Shown: positions 8,373-16,211, counted from the first letter of the stretch. The stretch is 44,581 nucleotides of DNA from DASPPK01 sp964399235 (GCA_964399235.1 CAYNQC010000004.1:1-44581); one strand, 5' to 3'. Notes: generated by a model not told the origin, from the sequence alone. Numbers and translations are program-made.

Positions 8373-8965
8373 TCTTCACCTTCAAGCTCGACTCTGCAAT
8401 CTTCACAGTAGAATTGACCATCGATCTCTTTCAAGTCGTCAGCCCAGACTCCACAATGGTCGCAATATCCAGCGAGCGGCGCCGACTCTTTTTCGGCTTC
8501 CTCAGCCATGTTTTCACCTTCAATCCTGGCTTTCTCCTGCATTGTCTCCAGGAGTTCCGGCATGACGCCTAAGACATCTTTACTTGAAACTATTCCGACG
8601 AGCTTTTCCCTGTGAATGACAACCAAACGCCGAATGTTTAACCGGCTCATCCTTCTCGCGGCTTCGCTGATCGTTGCGTCTGGTTCAATCGGCATCAACG
8701 GAGCAGTCATCACGTCCTTGGCCTTAACAGTGTCTGGTTTCGCGTTCTTCGCCAAGACTCTCACGACGAGGTCTCTCTCAGTGATGATTCCAATAGGTTT
8801 GCCGTCTTTGCTCGACACTATTATGCAGCCGTAGTCGTGTTTGCTCATCAAGTCCGCAATCTTGTTTGCGGTGACAGATTCTTGAACCGTAACGGCCGGG
8901 CTGCTCATAACGTCCTTTACCAGCAATTTTGATCTTAGTCCGATTTCAGCCATGATTTTCGCCAC
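8369..8965 (-). CDS. CBS-pair protein with C-terminal zinc ribbon
   Basis: A 198-aa protein with one CBS pair (about residues 18-75 and 85-140) followed by a linker rich in Glu and a rubredoxin-like zinc ribbon, with cysteines at 168, 171, 187 and 190. Archaeal CBS proteins with zinc ribbons are known to bind nucleotides in some cases; the role here is not known. GTG at 8965 or ATG at 8953 could start it. First gene of the CBS operon; a TATA-like TTTTAAAT on the minus strand near 9025-9034 would serve it. Confidence 0.9.
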   Translation of the reverse strand: MAKIMAEIGLRSKLLVKDVMSSPAVTVQESVTANKIADLMSKHDYGCIIVSSKDGKPIGIITERDLVVRVLAKNAKPDTVKAKDVMTAPLMPIEPDATISEAARRMSRLNIRRLVVIHREKLVGIVSSKDVLGVMPELLETMQEKARIEGENMAEEAEKESAPLAGYCDHCGVWADDLKEIDGQFYCEDCRVELEGEE

Positions 8966-9128
8966 GTAAGTAACGCTATTGCGTTTTGAGGTTTGACTTC
9001 ACTCAACTCAAGAGAAAACCACTCATTTAAAACTTGCCTCGTTACTGTTGCACAGAACGCGCTTCTAACCTGCTGAAGTTTTATTAGCTTCCACAGTCAA
9101 ACGGATTTCTAGATCTGGAGGATATTAG

Positions 9129-9218
9129 ATGATGAAAACAAACGAAGATAGACTCGTCAAAATCTCTGTCACCGGCGAAGTGGTCAGTCCGGTTAAGGGC
9201 GCGCGATACCCCTCCTAG
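9129..9218 (+). CDS. 29-residue micro-ORF with strong ribosome binding site
   Basis: Tandem ATG codons (9129 and 9132) follow GGAGG at 9117-9121 with proper spacing, and a TATA-like TTTATTAG lies near 9079-9086, so both transcription and translation signals are present. The peptide is polar and basic with a VTGEVVSPVKG core and no membrane segment. I do not recognise it. It could be a genuine microprotein, a leader peptide for eS26, or the 5' stump of a decayed gene. Confidence 0.35.
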   Translation: MMKTNEDRLVKISVTGEVVSPVKGARYPS

Positions 9219-9342
9219 GTTTCAATGTATCATGGATATTTGGATCCAAATATGCCATAGGCTCATGTCTCACGTTGGTTTTGTGGCAGAAGAGGATCTG
9301 CCCGGAAAAGTTACGAGGGCTCCATGATGGGGTTTGAGAACA

Positions 9343-9354
9343 CATATTTAAATA
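9343..9354 (+). promoter_or_regulatory. TATA box of eS26 gene
   Basis: CATATTTAAATA lies about 50 bases before the TTG start of eS26, and AGGAGC at 9388-9393 is the ribosome binding site. Confidence 0.6.
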
Positions 9355-9402
9355 GGCAGATCAAAATGTTGTATTGAAGGAAAGTTTAGGAGCAAGAAAA
9401 AG

Positions 9403-9696
9403 TTGCCGTTCAAACGAAAGAGTCGCGGAAGATCAAAAGGCGGCAAGGGAAGCAGCGGCGCAGTTCAATGTGCTAGCTGTGGGTCAATGGTGCCTCGAGA
9501 CAAGGCCAAGAAGGTCACGAAAAGATTTTCGATCGTCGATTATCAGTTGGCTAAAGAGCTTAGGCAGAAAGGCGCGTACATCGCCGCGCCTGCCACAACC
9601 AAATATTATTGTGTCTCGTGCGCGGTGCACCGTGGAGTCGTGAAAGTCAGGGCTGAGAACGAACGACGAATGCGCACTCGTCCAAGAAGATTTTAG
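9403..9696 (+). CDS. rps26e: Ribosomal protein eS26
   Basis: A 97-aa, strongly basic small-subunit ribosomal protein. Its zinc site is C23/C26 (CASC) with C70/C73 (CVSC). The N-terminus is Lys/Arg/Gly-rich and the C-terminus ends RTRPRRF, as in eS26 from Crenarchaeota and eukaryotes. It sits at the mRNA exit channel. TTG start is set by AGGAGC nine bases before it. The overlapping +1 frame is a shadow. The gene is found mainly in TACK and Asgard archaea, which helps place the organism. A run of six T follows at 9713-9718. Confidence 0.95.
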   Translation: MPFKRKSRGRSKGGKGSSGAVQCASCGSMVPRDKAKKVTKRFSIVDYQLAKELRQKGAYIAAPATTKYYCVSCAVHRGVVKVRAENERRMRTRPRRF

Positions 9697-9703
9697 GCTT
9701 CAG

Positions 9704-10312
9704 CTAAACTACTTTTTTCTTTGTCTTAACATAAACGTAGGCAGCTCTCTGCAAGACGGTCACGTTGGTTAACAGGGCAAGCAGAATCACGGCAGCATTC
9801 ATCACGGTTACGGGTTGCCAAAACAGGGCGACCAAACCTGCGACTGCAATGATAAGCATGCGTTCAGCCCTTTCCGCAATGCCGATAGATTCCATCTTTA
9901 TGCCGGCAGCCTCAGCCCTTGCGCGGCTGTAGCTAACAAGCAGGGAACCGATAATGGCCGCCAACCCCCAACGAAAATCGCACAATCCACCGAAGATTAT
10001 GCCCACAAACAAGACGGCATCGGCATACCTGTCAAGCAGCGAATCTAAGAAACCGCCAAACACGGTTGCCTCTCCATAGATCCTGGCAACTACGCCGTCT
10101 ATAGCGTCACAGAGGCCGGAAAGCAAAAGCAGAATGGTTCCCAAAAGCAGAAAAGGGACGTTCATTTCCCATTTCGCAAAGGCAAACGCCGAGCAAAAAG
10201 AGAGAACCACGCCGATGAACGTTATTATGTTGGGCGTCAGCCCCGCTTTGTGTGCAATTCTGGCCTCAGTCGCCAGAGCATCCTGGATCTTCTTTTTCAG
10301 CGTGGTAAGCAT
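9704..10312 (-). CDS. CDP-alcohol phosphatidyltransferase (archaetidylinositol phosphate synthase-like)
   Basis: A roughly 200-aa integral membrane enzyme with the complete CDP-alcohol phosphotransferase signature: D-G-x2-A-R, eight residues, G, three residues, D, three residues, D (DGVVAR ... GGFLDSLLD). Several transmembrane helices follow. Archaeal members of this length join CDP-archaeol to inositol-1-phosphate, so archaetidylinositol phosphate synthase is the likely function; archaetidylglycerol or archaetidylserine synthesis is possible. ATG at 10312 (GGAG upstream) is preferred; TTG at 10333 would add seven residues. It is convergent with eS26 and divergent from the DUF1805 gene. Confidence 0.85.
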   Translation of the reverse strand: MLTTLKKKIQDALATEARIAHKAGLTPNIITFIGVVLSFCSAFAFAKWEMNVPFLLLGTILLLLSGLCDAIDGVVARIYGEATVFGGFLDSLLDRYADAVLFVGIIFGGLCDFRWGLAAIIGSLLVSYSRARAEAAGIKMESIGIAERAERMLIIAVAGLVALFWQPVTVMNAAVILLALLTNVTVLQRAAYVYVKTKKKVV

Positions 10313-10383
10313 CGAGAAAGGCTTCTCCAGCAATTTTTATTTAACCGTGCATATGCTATGTCTCAAGTTAAAAGGTGTTGGTC

Positions 10384-10677
10384 ATGATAAACATCACAAC
10401 CTTAAAAGTCGACGGAAAAGACTGTTTGGGCATACGCACAGACCTTCCAGAAAGTCCGCCGTTACTTCTTATCACTGCCGAAAAAGGCTTCGTAATGTGC
10501 GGCTTCCTGAACGTGGAAAGTGCTGAAAAACTAGGCGTCGCTGCCGCCGTCATAAGCGGAGTAAAAACCTTTGAGGATGTTCTGAACGGACAAGTGAAAG
10601 CAGTGACGACGAAGGCCAAGAACCTTGGCGTCGAAGTAGGAATGAAAGGAACTGACGCTCTAAGACACTTGTCATAG
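10384..10677 (+). CDS. DUF1805 family protein
   Basis: A 97-aa protein matching the DUF1805/YunC family, seen in ITAEKGFVMCGFLNVESAEKLG and the following AAAVISGVKTFEDVL stretch. The family is widespread in archaea and in Bacillus; its biochemical role is not known. ATG at 10384 has GGTG six bases before it; the upstream GTG at 10375 is less likely. The next gene, uracil-DNA glycosylase, starts 40 bases on and is probably cotranscribed. Confidence 0.8.
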   Translation: MINITTLKVDGKDCLGIRTDLPESPPLLLITAEKGFVMCGFLNVESAEKLGVAAAVISGVKTFEDVLNGQVKAVTTKAKNLGVEVGMKGTDALRHLS

Positions 10678-10717
10678 GAGCGTTTCCAACTGCTTCACAG
10701 CAAGTAGGGTCTGCAAA

Positions 10718-11329
10718 ATGCGCCACGAATATTCCAACCAAGAACTCTTAGACAACGTTGCCGCTGAAGTAAGAATCTGCACCAAATGCCCTCTATGGAA
10801 GGGTCGAAAGAAAGCCGTCCCGGGAGTTGGCAGCCCCGAAAGTCAGGTACTATTCATCGGTGAAGCTCCGGGGCGATCAGAAGACATCGAAGGCGAACCC
10901 TTTGTAGGAGCAGCCGGCAAGTTCCTGGATCAACTGTTATCCGAAATCGGATTTTCAAGAAAAAACGTTTTCATAACCAACGTTGTCAAATGCCGACCGC
11001 CTGAAAACCGCGATCCACTGCCCGACGAAGTCAAGACCTGCACGCCTTACCTCAACAGGCAGATAATCATCATGCAACCGAAATTCATCGTCACCCTTGG
11101 CAACCACTCGACGTCCTACATTTTTCAGAAAGCACAACTGCCCTTTCGAGGCATAACTCAAGCACGCGGGAAAACGCAGGAAATCACTCTTTTAGGAATG
11201 AAGATAGCAGTCTTCGCGACTTTTCACCCTGCGGCAGCCCTCTACAACGCAAAATATGGGGAGCAACTGGCCGAGGATTTCCAGCAAATAGGAAAGGAAC
11301 TTCTCAAAAGAGGAATTGCGTCGGTTTAA
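10718..11329 (+). CDS. udg: Uracil-DNA glycosylase, family 4 (4Fe-4S)
   Basis: A 203-aa DNA repair enzyme that removes uracil arising from cytosine deamination. Four cysteines for the iron-sulfur cluster are at C21, C24, C92 and C108. Motif 1 is GEAPG (48-52), followed by EGEPFVGAAGK; the late motif is TFHPAA (H170). This pattern is that of thermophile-type family 4 (UDGa) enzymes, and length is normal. ATG start follows the DUF1805 gene closely. Confidence 0.94.
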   Translation: MRHEYSNQELLDNVAAEVRICTKCPLWKGRKKAVPGVGSPESQVLFIGEAPGRSEDIEGEPFVGAAGKFLDQLLSEIGFSRKNVFITNVVKCRPPENRDPLPDEVKTCTPYLNRQIIIMQPKFIVTLGNHSTSYIFQKAQLPFRGITQARGKTQEITLLGMKIAVFATFHPAAALYNAKYGEQLAEDFQQIGKELLKRGIASV

Positions 11330-11341
11330 ACAGGGCGCACG

Positions 11342-12112
11342 TCATGCGCTTACAGGCGGAGGAGGCTGAACTGATCGCCCAAGCTTTCTCCGAAGTGCAA
11401 TGCGGTACAATTTTCTCAACGACTTCACTAGGCGCTCAACACTCGGCAAGTTGGAGCATATCAGCGGAATGCCATCATACTCTGCCAGCCTGATGGAGTA
11501 TTCATCAGGTTGAGTGCCTTGAAAGATGACAACGCGCGGCTTCAGGCTGCTGACGCGCACAACGAGCATCGGGGAAACGCCGTTCTCTATGTTAGTGAAA
11601 ACCAACGCTCGCTCGGATGTTGCACCGAAAAGCTGAGAAAACTCGAATCCTGAAAGGGTTTCAACGGCTCTCTGGCTGTCCACTACTGTGTAACCGTTGA
11701 TCTCGCGGACAAACCTGTCGGTGCATGCAACAACTCTGCCATCTATAGCTTTACACAAGTATTCCACCCGCACAGGCAAGGGAAATTCACGGAGGTCAAC
11801 TACAGCGTTGCTCAAGGAGCGTGTGAGCTTGGCGAATTCATTGGTGAAACGGCTGCCGCGTTCTTCATCGGTCTTGAGCAGTGCCCACACAAACCTTCTG
11901 ACGAATTTTGCTCCAGGGCTCGGTCGTCTCCCACTTTCGTAGTCGCTTATGACTGATGATGATACCACCATCTTGTCTGAAAGTGTTATTTGCGAGATGG
12001 CGAAAAGCTCTCGCCATTTACGCATGGTGGCCCCTGGCTTGCTTGACAGAATTATCTCTCCCGCGATTCTTCTTGCCAAAACAGATTCACGCGCGCGTGG
12101 AGAGGCAGACAT
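11342..12112 (-). CDS. XRE-type HTH regulator (archaeal COG1709-like)
   Basis: A 256-aa protein with a Cro/C1-type helix-turn-helix near residues 30-80 (LFAISQITLSDKMVVSSSVISDYESGRR). It is followed by an alpha/beta ligand-binding-like region that has no motif I can name. It resembles the archaeal predicted regulators grouped as COG1709. The end is convergent with uracil-DNA glycosylase, 12 bases apart. ATG start with no clear ribosome binding site, so it may be leaderless. Target genes are unknown; the divergent or nearby transporter is a candidate only by position. Confidence 0.75.
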   Translation of the reverse strand: MSASPRARESVLARRIAGEIILSSKPGATMRKWRELFAISQITLSDKMVVSSSVISDYESGRRPSPGAKFVRRFVWALLKTDEERGSRFTNEFAKLTRSLSNAVVDLREFPLPVRVEYLCKAIDGRVVACTDRFVREINGYTVVDSQRAVETLSGFEFSQLFGATSERALVFTNIENGVSPMLVVRVSSLKPRVVIFQGTQPDEYSIRLAEYDGIPLICSNLPSVERLVKSLRKLYRIALRRKLGRSVQPPPPVSA

Positions 12113-12171
12113 GTTATCACTGTCTAGTTAACTTTCAAGCCCCTTAGAACCTCATGCACTATAAAAACCTT

Positions 12172-13062
12172 CTAGGCTAGAAAAACAAGGAAAATCCCCG
12201 CAACAATCAGAATCGAACCAAGCACATTGCGGGCAGTGACCCTTTCACGTAACAACATTATCCCTGCCAACGTCGAGAAAAGAGGCGTCGTTGAGGATAT
12301 TGGAACGGTACGAGCCTGCGAACTCAATGTAAAACTGTATGACAACATGAACCACCCCACTCCAAGCGCAACGATGCCGCCTGCAATCAGTGTAACCACT
12401 GTCTTCTTCCTTACCTTCAGGAAACCCAGCTTCCTGTCAACAATTGGTGAAAACGCCAGCATTGCAGCCGCGATTGAAATCACCCTCACAACATTAATGA
12501 CCAATGCGTGATCAATATCTGGCGCTTCTTTCACCGCTACACCCATCATTGCAATACTGACAGACCATATTGCAGCTGTCACAATAGCGATGATCATTCC
12601 AACGATCAAAACCTTCCTAGTTTCTTTGCCACTCGCTTCGGAATCCTGACCAAGAAAGATTATGCCTACGACTATTGTAACTGCACCCAGTACAACAGCG
12701 AAAGTTATCTGTTCGCCCAGCAGAAAAGCCGCCCATAGAACGTTGAACAATGGATAGATGCATGTCAATGGAACAGCTCTTGAAACGCCGATCCATTTCA
12801 GACTCACAAAGTATAATGTATCACCAAAGCCTAGACCGATTATGCCACTGGCGCTCGCAAGCAGAACCACTCCTGTGGGTAGCGTGGTCAAAAGAGCAAG
12901 TTTGCCTAGAAACAACAGAAGAAGCATCAAGACAGAACCTGTCAGCGTAAGGCGAATGATATTCGCCGAGATTGGACTGGCCTCTTCAAGCGCTTTCCTG
13001 TAAAACAGCGCTGACACCGTCCAACTGATCGCGGCGCCCAACGCTGCAAGTTCACCGATCAT
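12172..13062 (-). CDS. EamA/DMT-family transporter
   Basis: A 296-aa integral membrane protein with ten hydrophobic helices arranged as two EamA repeats. Repeat one starts with LAALGAAISWTVSALFYRKAL; repeat two contains VTAAIWSVSIAMMG and ends with a helix before the C-terminus. DMT carriers export metabolites or amino acids; the substrate cannot be read from sequence. ATG start. It is divergent from the B3/4 gene, with AT-rich promoter sequence (TATTAAATATT) between them. Confidence 0.88.
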   Translation of the reverse strand: MIGELAALGAAISWTVSALFYRKALEEASPISANIIRLTLTGSVLMLLLLFLGKLALLTTLPTGVVLLASASGIIGLGFGDTLYFVSLKWIGVSRAVPLTCIYPLFNVLWAAFLLGEQITFAVVLGAVTIVVGIIFLGQDSEASGKETRKVLIVGMIIAIVTAAIWSVSIAMMGVAVKEAPDIDHALVINVVRVISIAAAMLAFSPIVDRKLGFLKVRKKTVVTLIAGGIVALGVGWFMLSYSFTLSSQARTVPISSTTPLFSTLAGIMLLRERVTARNVLGSILIVAGIFLVFLA

Positions 13063-13144
13063 GATCTCGGTCCTTCAGAAAGGATTTTGTTTTAAACTAT
13101 TAAATATTCTATGACCAGAGTGTGATTGGGCCGGTGTTCAGTGA

Positions 13145-13840
13145 TTGCAGATTGAACTGCGATGGAGTGAAGATATTCAAGAGAAGTTTCCAAAGCTTGT
13201 TGTAGGCGTCGGCTTGATCACTGGAGTCTCCTTGCAGAGGGAGAACGAACGGCTTGCGCACCTCAAAAAAGCCGTCTACGCGGAAGTGGAGAGAAAATTC
13301 GTCCTAGAGACATTGAAAGATGATCCAACCGTGAGAGCCTACAGAGACTTCTATTGGAAACTGAACATCGATCCAACGAAGACCAGACCTGCTGGTGAAG
13401 CTTTGCTTCGCAGAGTCTTGCACGGTGACCAGCTGCCAGAAATATCCGCGGTCGTCGATGCCTACAATCTTGCTTCTATGAAGACTCGCATTCCGATTAG
13501 TGGTTTCGACCGCGATGCTTTGACTCCTCCGCTTCAAGTTCGCTTTGCCAGAAATGGTGAAGTCTTCACGGGCATTGGCATGAAAACACCTATGTCCTTG
13601 ACGCAGAACATGGTTGTTCTAGCAGATACAAAACGCGTGGTGTGTATCTATCCCCATCGCGATTGCGATCATACAAAGATCACTATGGCGACGGAAAATG
13701 TTGCGATAGTTGGATACGGTGCCTTAGGAATGGCATCGGACCAAATTAGAGAAGCTGTAGAAACCGCGCTTGAATTCATCAAGCAAGTTTCAGGTGGAGA
13801 AATAGCAGCAAAAGGAGTATTTCGAAGTGGCGTTGGCTAG
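13145..13840 (+). CDS. B3/B4 tRNA-binding domain protein
   Basis: A 231-aa stand-alone B3/4 domain, the editing-like fold also found in the phenylalanyl-tRNA synthetase beta chain. The signature region reads KTRPAGEALLRRVL, then AVVDAYNLASMKTRIPISGFD. Stand-alone members (COG3382) may clear mischarged tRNA or act as solute-binding enzymes; function is not established. TTG at 13145 begins the family-like N-terminus. TATTAAATATT near 13098-13108 is a TATA-like element. Confidence 0.85.
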   Translation: MQIELRWSEDIQEKFPKLVVGVGLITGVSLQRENERLAHLKKAVYAEVERKFVLETLKDDPTVRAYRDFYWKLNIDPTKTRPAGEALLRRVLHGDQLPEISAVVDAYNLASMKTRIPISGFDRDALTPPLQVRFARNGEVFTGIGMKTPMSLTQNMVVLADTKRVVCIYPHRDCDHTKITMATENVAIVGYGALGMASDQIREAVETALEFIKQVSGGEIAAKGVFRSGVG

Positions 13841-13849
13841 AAGGCATAT

Positions 13850-14287
13850 TTATTGTGATAGGTTGCTGCTGGCGTAGTAGAGGAAGGGCAGAGCAAGCAA
13901 AATCGTGTTGAGCCCCTTGGTTGTCAATGAATAGCCTACTCTGAGCGGTGGTCCCTGGTCTACTGATCTGCTGATGAAACCGTAGCGGTTGAGAATCTTG
14001 AGTTTATCAGACAGCGTTCGCGAGTTGACTCTGAGTATCTTCTTCAACTCTCCAAACCCGGTTTTCTCTCTAAGGAACAGTATGTAGAGGATTTGTAGGT
14101 TCCATTTTTGCGATAGCAGTTCAAAACTCGCTTCAAGTCCCTGTATTGTTGCTTTCAATTCTTCCAATTCTAGTTTTTGCGTTCCGAATATCTGCTGCAG
14201 GGTCTGTTCTATGCCTTCGAGATTGCTTTTCATGCGAGATTCAACGAGTTTGCGAAGCTCGTCACTCAACACTGTTTGATGCTTCAT
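13850..14287 (-). CDS. HxlR-like winged-helix transcriptional regulator
   Basis: The frame runs from 14446, but ATG at 14287 is chosen because the upstream part overlaps the pyrF start and promoter. The 145-aa protein has a predicted coiled coil (about residues 15-60) and then a winged helix resembling HxlR/MarR types (QKWNLQILYILFLREKTGFGELKKIL, with SRTLSDKLKIL as recognition region). A short palindrome (14321-14331) lies in its promoter, so autoregulation is possible. Its divergent partner is pyrF. Confidence 0.75.
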   Translation of the reverse strand: MKHQTVLSDELRKLVESRMKSNLEGIEQTLQQIFGTQKLELEELKATIQGLEASFELLSQKWNLQILYILFLREKTGFGELKKILRVNSRTLSDKLKILNRYGFISRSVDQGPPLRVGYSLTTKGLNTILLALPFLYYASSNLSQ

Positions 14288-14320
14288 TTCGAACTCCGGC
14301 TTGCTAGTGTGATATTTGTT

Positions 14321-14331
14321 GAGTTTAACTC
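14321..14331. promoter_or_regulatory. Palindrome in the regulator/pyrF intergenic region
   Basis: GAGTTTAACTC is a perfect 5-bp-arm palindrome around a single T. It partly overlaps a minus-strand TATA-like element (14330-14339) and sits between that element and the regulator start, where a bound protein would block transcription. Confidence 0.35.
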
Positions 14332-14411
14332 TTAAATCTAGTGTAGAAAACACACCAGTAGAAGCCAAAAGAGTTTTTAGTTCTGCACACAAAGGAATAG
14401 AGGTGTCTGAT

Positions 14412-15182
14412 TTGTCCTTCAAAGCAAAGATGGAACACGTTTCCAAAGATCAGGATTCCAACATCGTGTTGGCTTTTGACTTTCCCTTTGAAAAACCAGA
14501 AAACCGACGAACTCTTCTGAGCAAGGCAGAGCGCGTTTTGGAGGAAGTCCATCCCTATATTTGCGCCGTCAAGTTTAATCATCATCTGATACTTCCACTG
14601 GGAACGTTTGATGGGGTTAAAGGACTCTTGAAAACGGCTCATGAAAAGGGATTGACGACTATTATGGACTGCAAAGCTAACGATATTGGCGCCACAAACG
14701 CGGTCATCGCAGAATACTACTATGTAGCAGGTTTTGACGCATTGATCGCGAATCCCTTCATAGGGTGGGAAGAGGGGTTGAGACCAATTTTTGATGTTGC
14801 ACATCGACTTGACCGCGGCGTGATTCTTCTAGTCTACATGAGCCACAAAGGAGCAGTTGAAGGCTACGGACAAACAATCATCGACGCTGAGAGCGGTACC
14901 AAGGTATTGCAGTATCTCTCTTTCGCTAACAAGGCACTGAAGTACGGTGCAGATGGTGCGGTTGTCGGCGCAACATATCCTGAGAAAATAAGAGAGATAC
15001 ATGAAGTGCTGGGGGAAAGGGTTCCGATATATTCGCCTGGAATAGGCGCACAGGGGGCAACCGTTGAACCCGCTGTCAAGGCAGGATCTCGGTACCTGAT
15101 TGTTGGGAGAGAAATAACGCTTGCAGCTGATCCAGGAGAAGCTGCGAGAAAAGTTAGAGACTTGGCCCGATCTGTCAGATGA
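14412..15182 (+). CDS. pyrF: Orotidine 5'-phosphate decarboxylase
   Basis: This TIM-barrel enzyme makes UMP from OMP, the last step of de novo pyrimidine synthesis. The catalytic D-x-K-x-x-D-I motif is present as DCKANDI, preceded by AVKFNHHL. The phosphate-binding C-terminal region reads YSPGIGAQGA and LIVGREI. TTG at 14412 is chosen because GAGGTG (14400-14405) lies six bases before it, giving 256 aa; ATG at 14430 is the alternative. It belongs to the larger archaeal OMPDC group. Divergent from the HxlR-like regulator. Confidence 0.93.
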   Translation: MSFKAKMEHVSKDQDSNIVLAFDFPFEKPENRRTLLSKAERVLEEVHPYICAVKFNHHLILPLGTFDGVKGLLKTAHEKGLTTIMDCKANDIGATNAVIAEYYYVAGFDALIANPFIGWEEGLRPIFDVAHRLDRGVILLVYMSHKGAVEGYGQTIIDAESGTKVLQYLSFANKALKYGADGAVVGATYPEKIREIHEVLGERVPIYSPGIGAQGATVEPAVKAGSRYLIVGREITLAADPGEAARKVRDLARSVR

Positions 15183-15222
15183 GCGAACAGAATAAAATAC
15201 CGAGGATAGACTTACGGCGCGT

Positions 15223-15375
15223 CTATCTTCCGCGTCTTTCCCAAAGCTCTTTTTTCAGCAAATCTCTAACAGATGACCTTATTGCTGAACTTCTGCTAGG
15301 ATACATGTTCGCTCTCACAAGTTCGTCTAATCCTTCCAGATAAGCTTCTGGCAGTAGTACCGTTACGAGTTTCAA
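15223..15375 (-). CDS. Ribbon-helix-helix (CopG-like) protein
   Basis: A 50-aa protein with a typical ribbon-helix-helix: a beta strand KLVTVLLP, helix one YLEGLDELVRAN, then SRSSAIRSSVRDLLKKEL. Such dimers bind DNA as repressors, often of their own operon. TTG at 15375 has GAGGG upstream and agrees with the two TATA-like stretches at 15400-15425, whereas the upstream ATG at 15414 would lie before or at the transcription start. Its target is unknown. Confidence 0.75.
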   Translation of the reverse strand: MKLVTVLLPEAYLEGLDELVRANMYPSRSSAIRSSVRDLLKKELWERRGR

Positions 15376-15417
15376 GTTACGTTCCCTCAGACATGTTAAG
15401 CATATAACATACAACGA

Positions 15418-15427
15418 ATATAAGATT
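15418..15427 (-). promoter_or_regulatory. TATA-like box for the ribbon-helix-helix gene
   Basis: Minus-strand TCTTATATT lies about 45 bases before the TTG start; a second AT-rich stretch at 15400-15410 is closer. Confidence 0.4.
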
Positions 15428-15435
15428 TGACGCCG

Positions 15436-15768
15436 CTAAACACTACTTCTCAGGTTCTGGAGCTCTCGCATCGTCTTCTGAAAAGTCTTGGCAAGGTCAT
15501 CGACATGAAGCGCGCGACGACGAATACCTTCTTGCACCAGCCCTACAGCAACCAACGCGCCACCTACAACATCACTTACAGTTGGATCTGGAAACGCTAT
15601 CAATGCCAGCCCGGCTTTGATCAGCACAGAATGCTTTCCATCACGCCAAAGCTTCCTAGTGCCATGAGCAGCCCCGCCAGTTGCTCTGATTGCTTCCGCC
15701 ACTTCAATATAGCTCCCGCTCAGATCATTCAAGCCTGAAGCAACTGTTCTCGCATCATCCTTTTTCAT
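15436..15768 (-). CDS. Conserved-looking small protein of unknown function
   Basis: A 110-aa protein starting at ATG 15768 (MKKDDARTV). It has a polar N-terminal half, a Gly/Val-rich hydrophobic stretch (VSDVVGGALVAVGLV, about residues 63-77) and a basic, Leu-rich amphipathic C-terminus. The hydrophobic stretch could be one membrane helix or a buried helix. I do not recognise a named family. It lies 60 bases upstream of the ribbon-helix-helix gene on the same strand. The frame extends upstream to 15810, but the TATA-like GCATATCA near 15793 favours the start at 15768. Confidence 0.6.
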   Translation of the reverse strand: MKKDDARTVASGLNDLSGSYIEVAEAIRATGGAAHGTRKLWRDGKHSVLIKAGLALIAFPDPTVSDVVGGALVAVGLVQEGIRRRALHVDDLAKTFQKTMRELQNLRSSV

Positions 15769-15946
15769 TGTCACAGCACTTTGGTCCAATGATATGCAAA
15801 GCCACGCCAAAAAGCTTTCCAGCCTGGTTCTCTACCCAAAATTGGTGTTTGGCCCCTGCAAGACTGATTCTTTTTAGAAATAACTTGAAATTTTGGATAT
15901 TTGCATGTGCGCACTTGTTCTTGATTGCAGCAATATGGGAAATCAC
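15755..15946 (-). CDS. Possible 63-aa small protein, uncertain
   Basis: GTG at 15946 has GAGGG six bases upstream, and the ORF ends 14 bases inside the next gene, which is how coupled genes look. The protein is basic with an aromatic core (HQFWVENQ) and two adjacent cysteines near the C-terminus. I recognise no family, and an open frame also exists on the other strand, so the call is weak. Confidence 0.22.
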   Translation of the reverse strand: MISHIAAIKNKCAHANIQNFKLFLKRISLAGAKHQFWVENQAGKLFGVALHIIGPKCCDNEKG

Positions 15947-16211
15947 GATTTACCCTCTGTAGGAGTCAACACGTGTGTTTTGGACTATTCAACATAGTCT
16001 TTGAGCGCCCGCCTAGGTCTTTTGCTGGAACACGTATTGTCAAGAGGTTTTCCTAGCGTTCCCAGACCGCATCGCTGTTAGTTACGAAATCATCTTCCTG
16101 CCGAGGTTAGGTCTACTAGGGCGATGATGTCAAGCTTTGCTGGAGACGCGCGTTCCGAAATGCACAAATCATAAAACTGCAGACTGCTAAAAGAGTGGCG
16201 AGGGTGCGAGG
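15947..16211. other. Intergenic region before guaAB
   Basis: No gene is supported here. It holds the promoter region of GMP synthase, with a TATA-like ATCATAAAAC near 16167-16176 and GAGGGTG at 16200-16206 as ribosome binding site. A GATGATG at about 16122 resembles a box C, but no box D follows at the right distance. Confidence 0.5.

Larger units (their letters stand above)
8966..9402. other. 437-bp intergenic region with promoters and a micro-ORF
   Basis: The left part holds the minus-strand promoter of the CBS operon. The middle has a micro-ORF (9129-9218) with a good ribosome binding site. The right part holds the eS26 promoter. The stretch 9219-9340 shows only short reading fragments without a start context; it may be a gene remnant. 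I see no tRNA or C/D box RNA in it. Confidence 0.6.

Noticed and set aside
9129..9135. ATGATGA as box C of a C/D RNA
   Set aside because: No CTGA box D follows at the right distance; the bases are the tandem ATG of a micro-ORF.
9374..9643. Alternative frame of 89 codons over eS26
   Set aside because: The eS26 frame has the zinc cysteines and the ribosome binding site; the other is a shadow.
14288..14446. N-terminal extension of the HxlR-like regulator
   Set aside because: It overlaps the divergent pyrF start and the promoter; ATG at 14287 gives the expected domain length.
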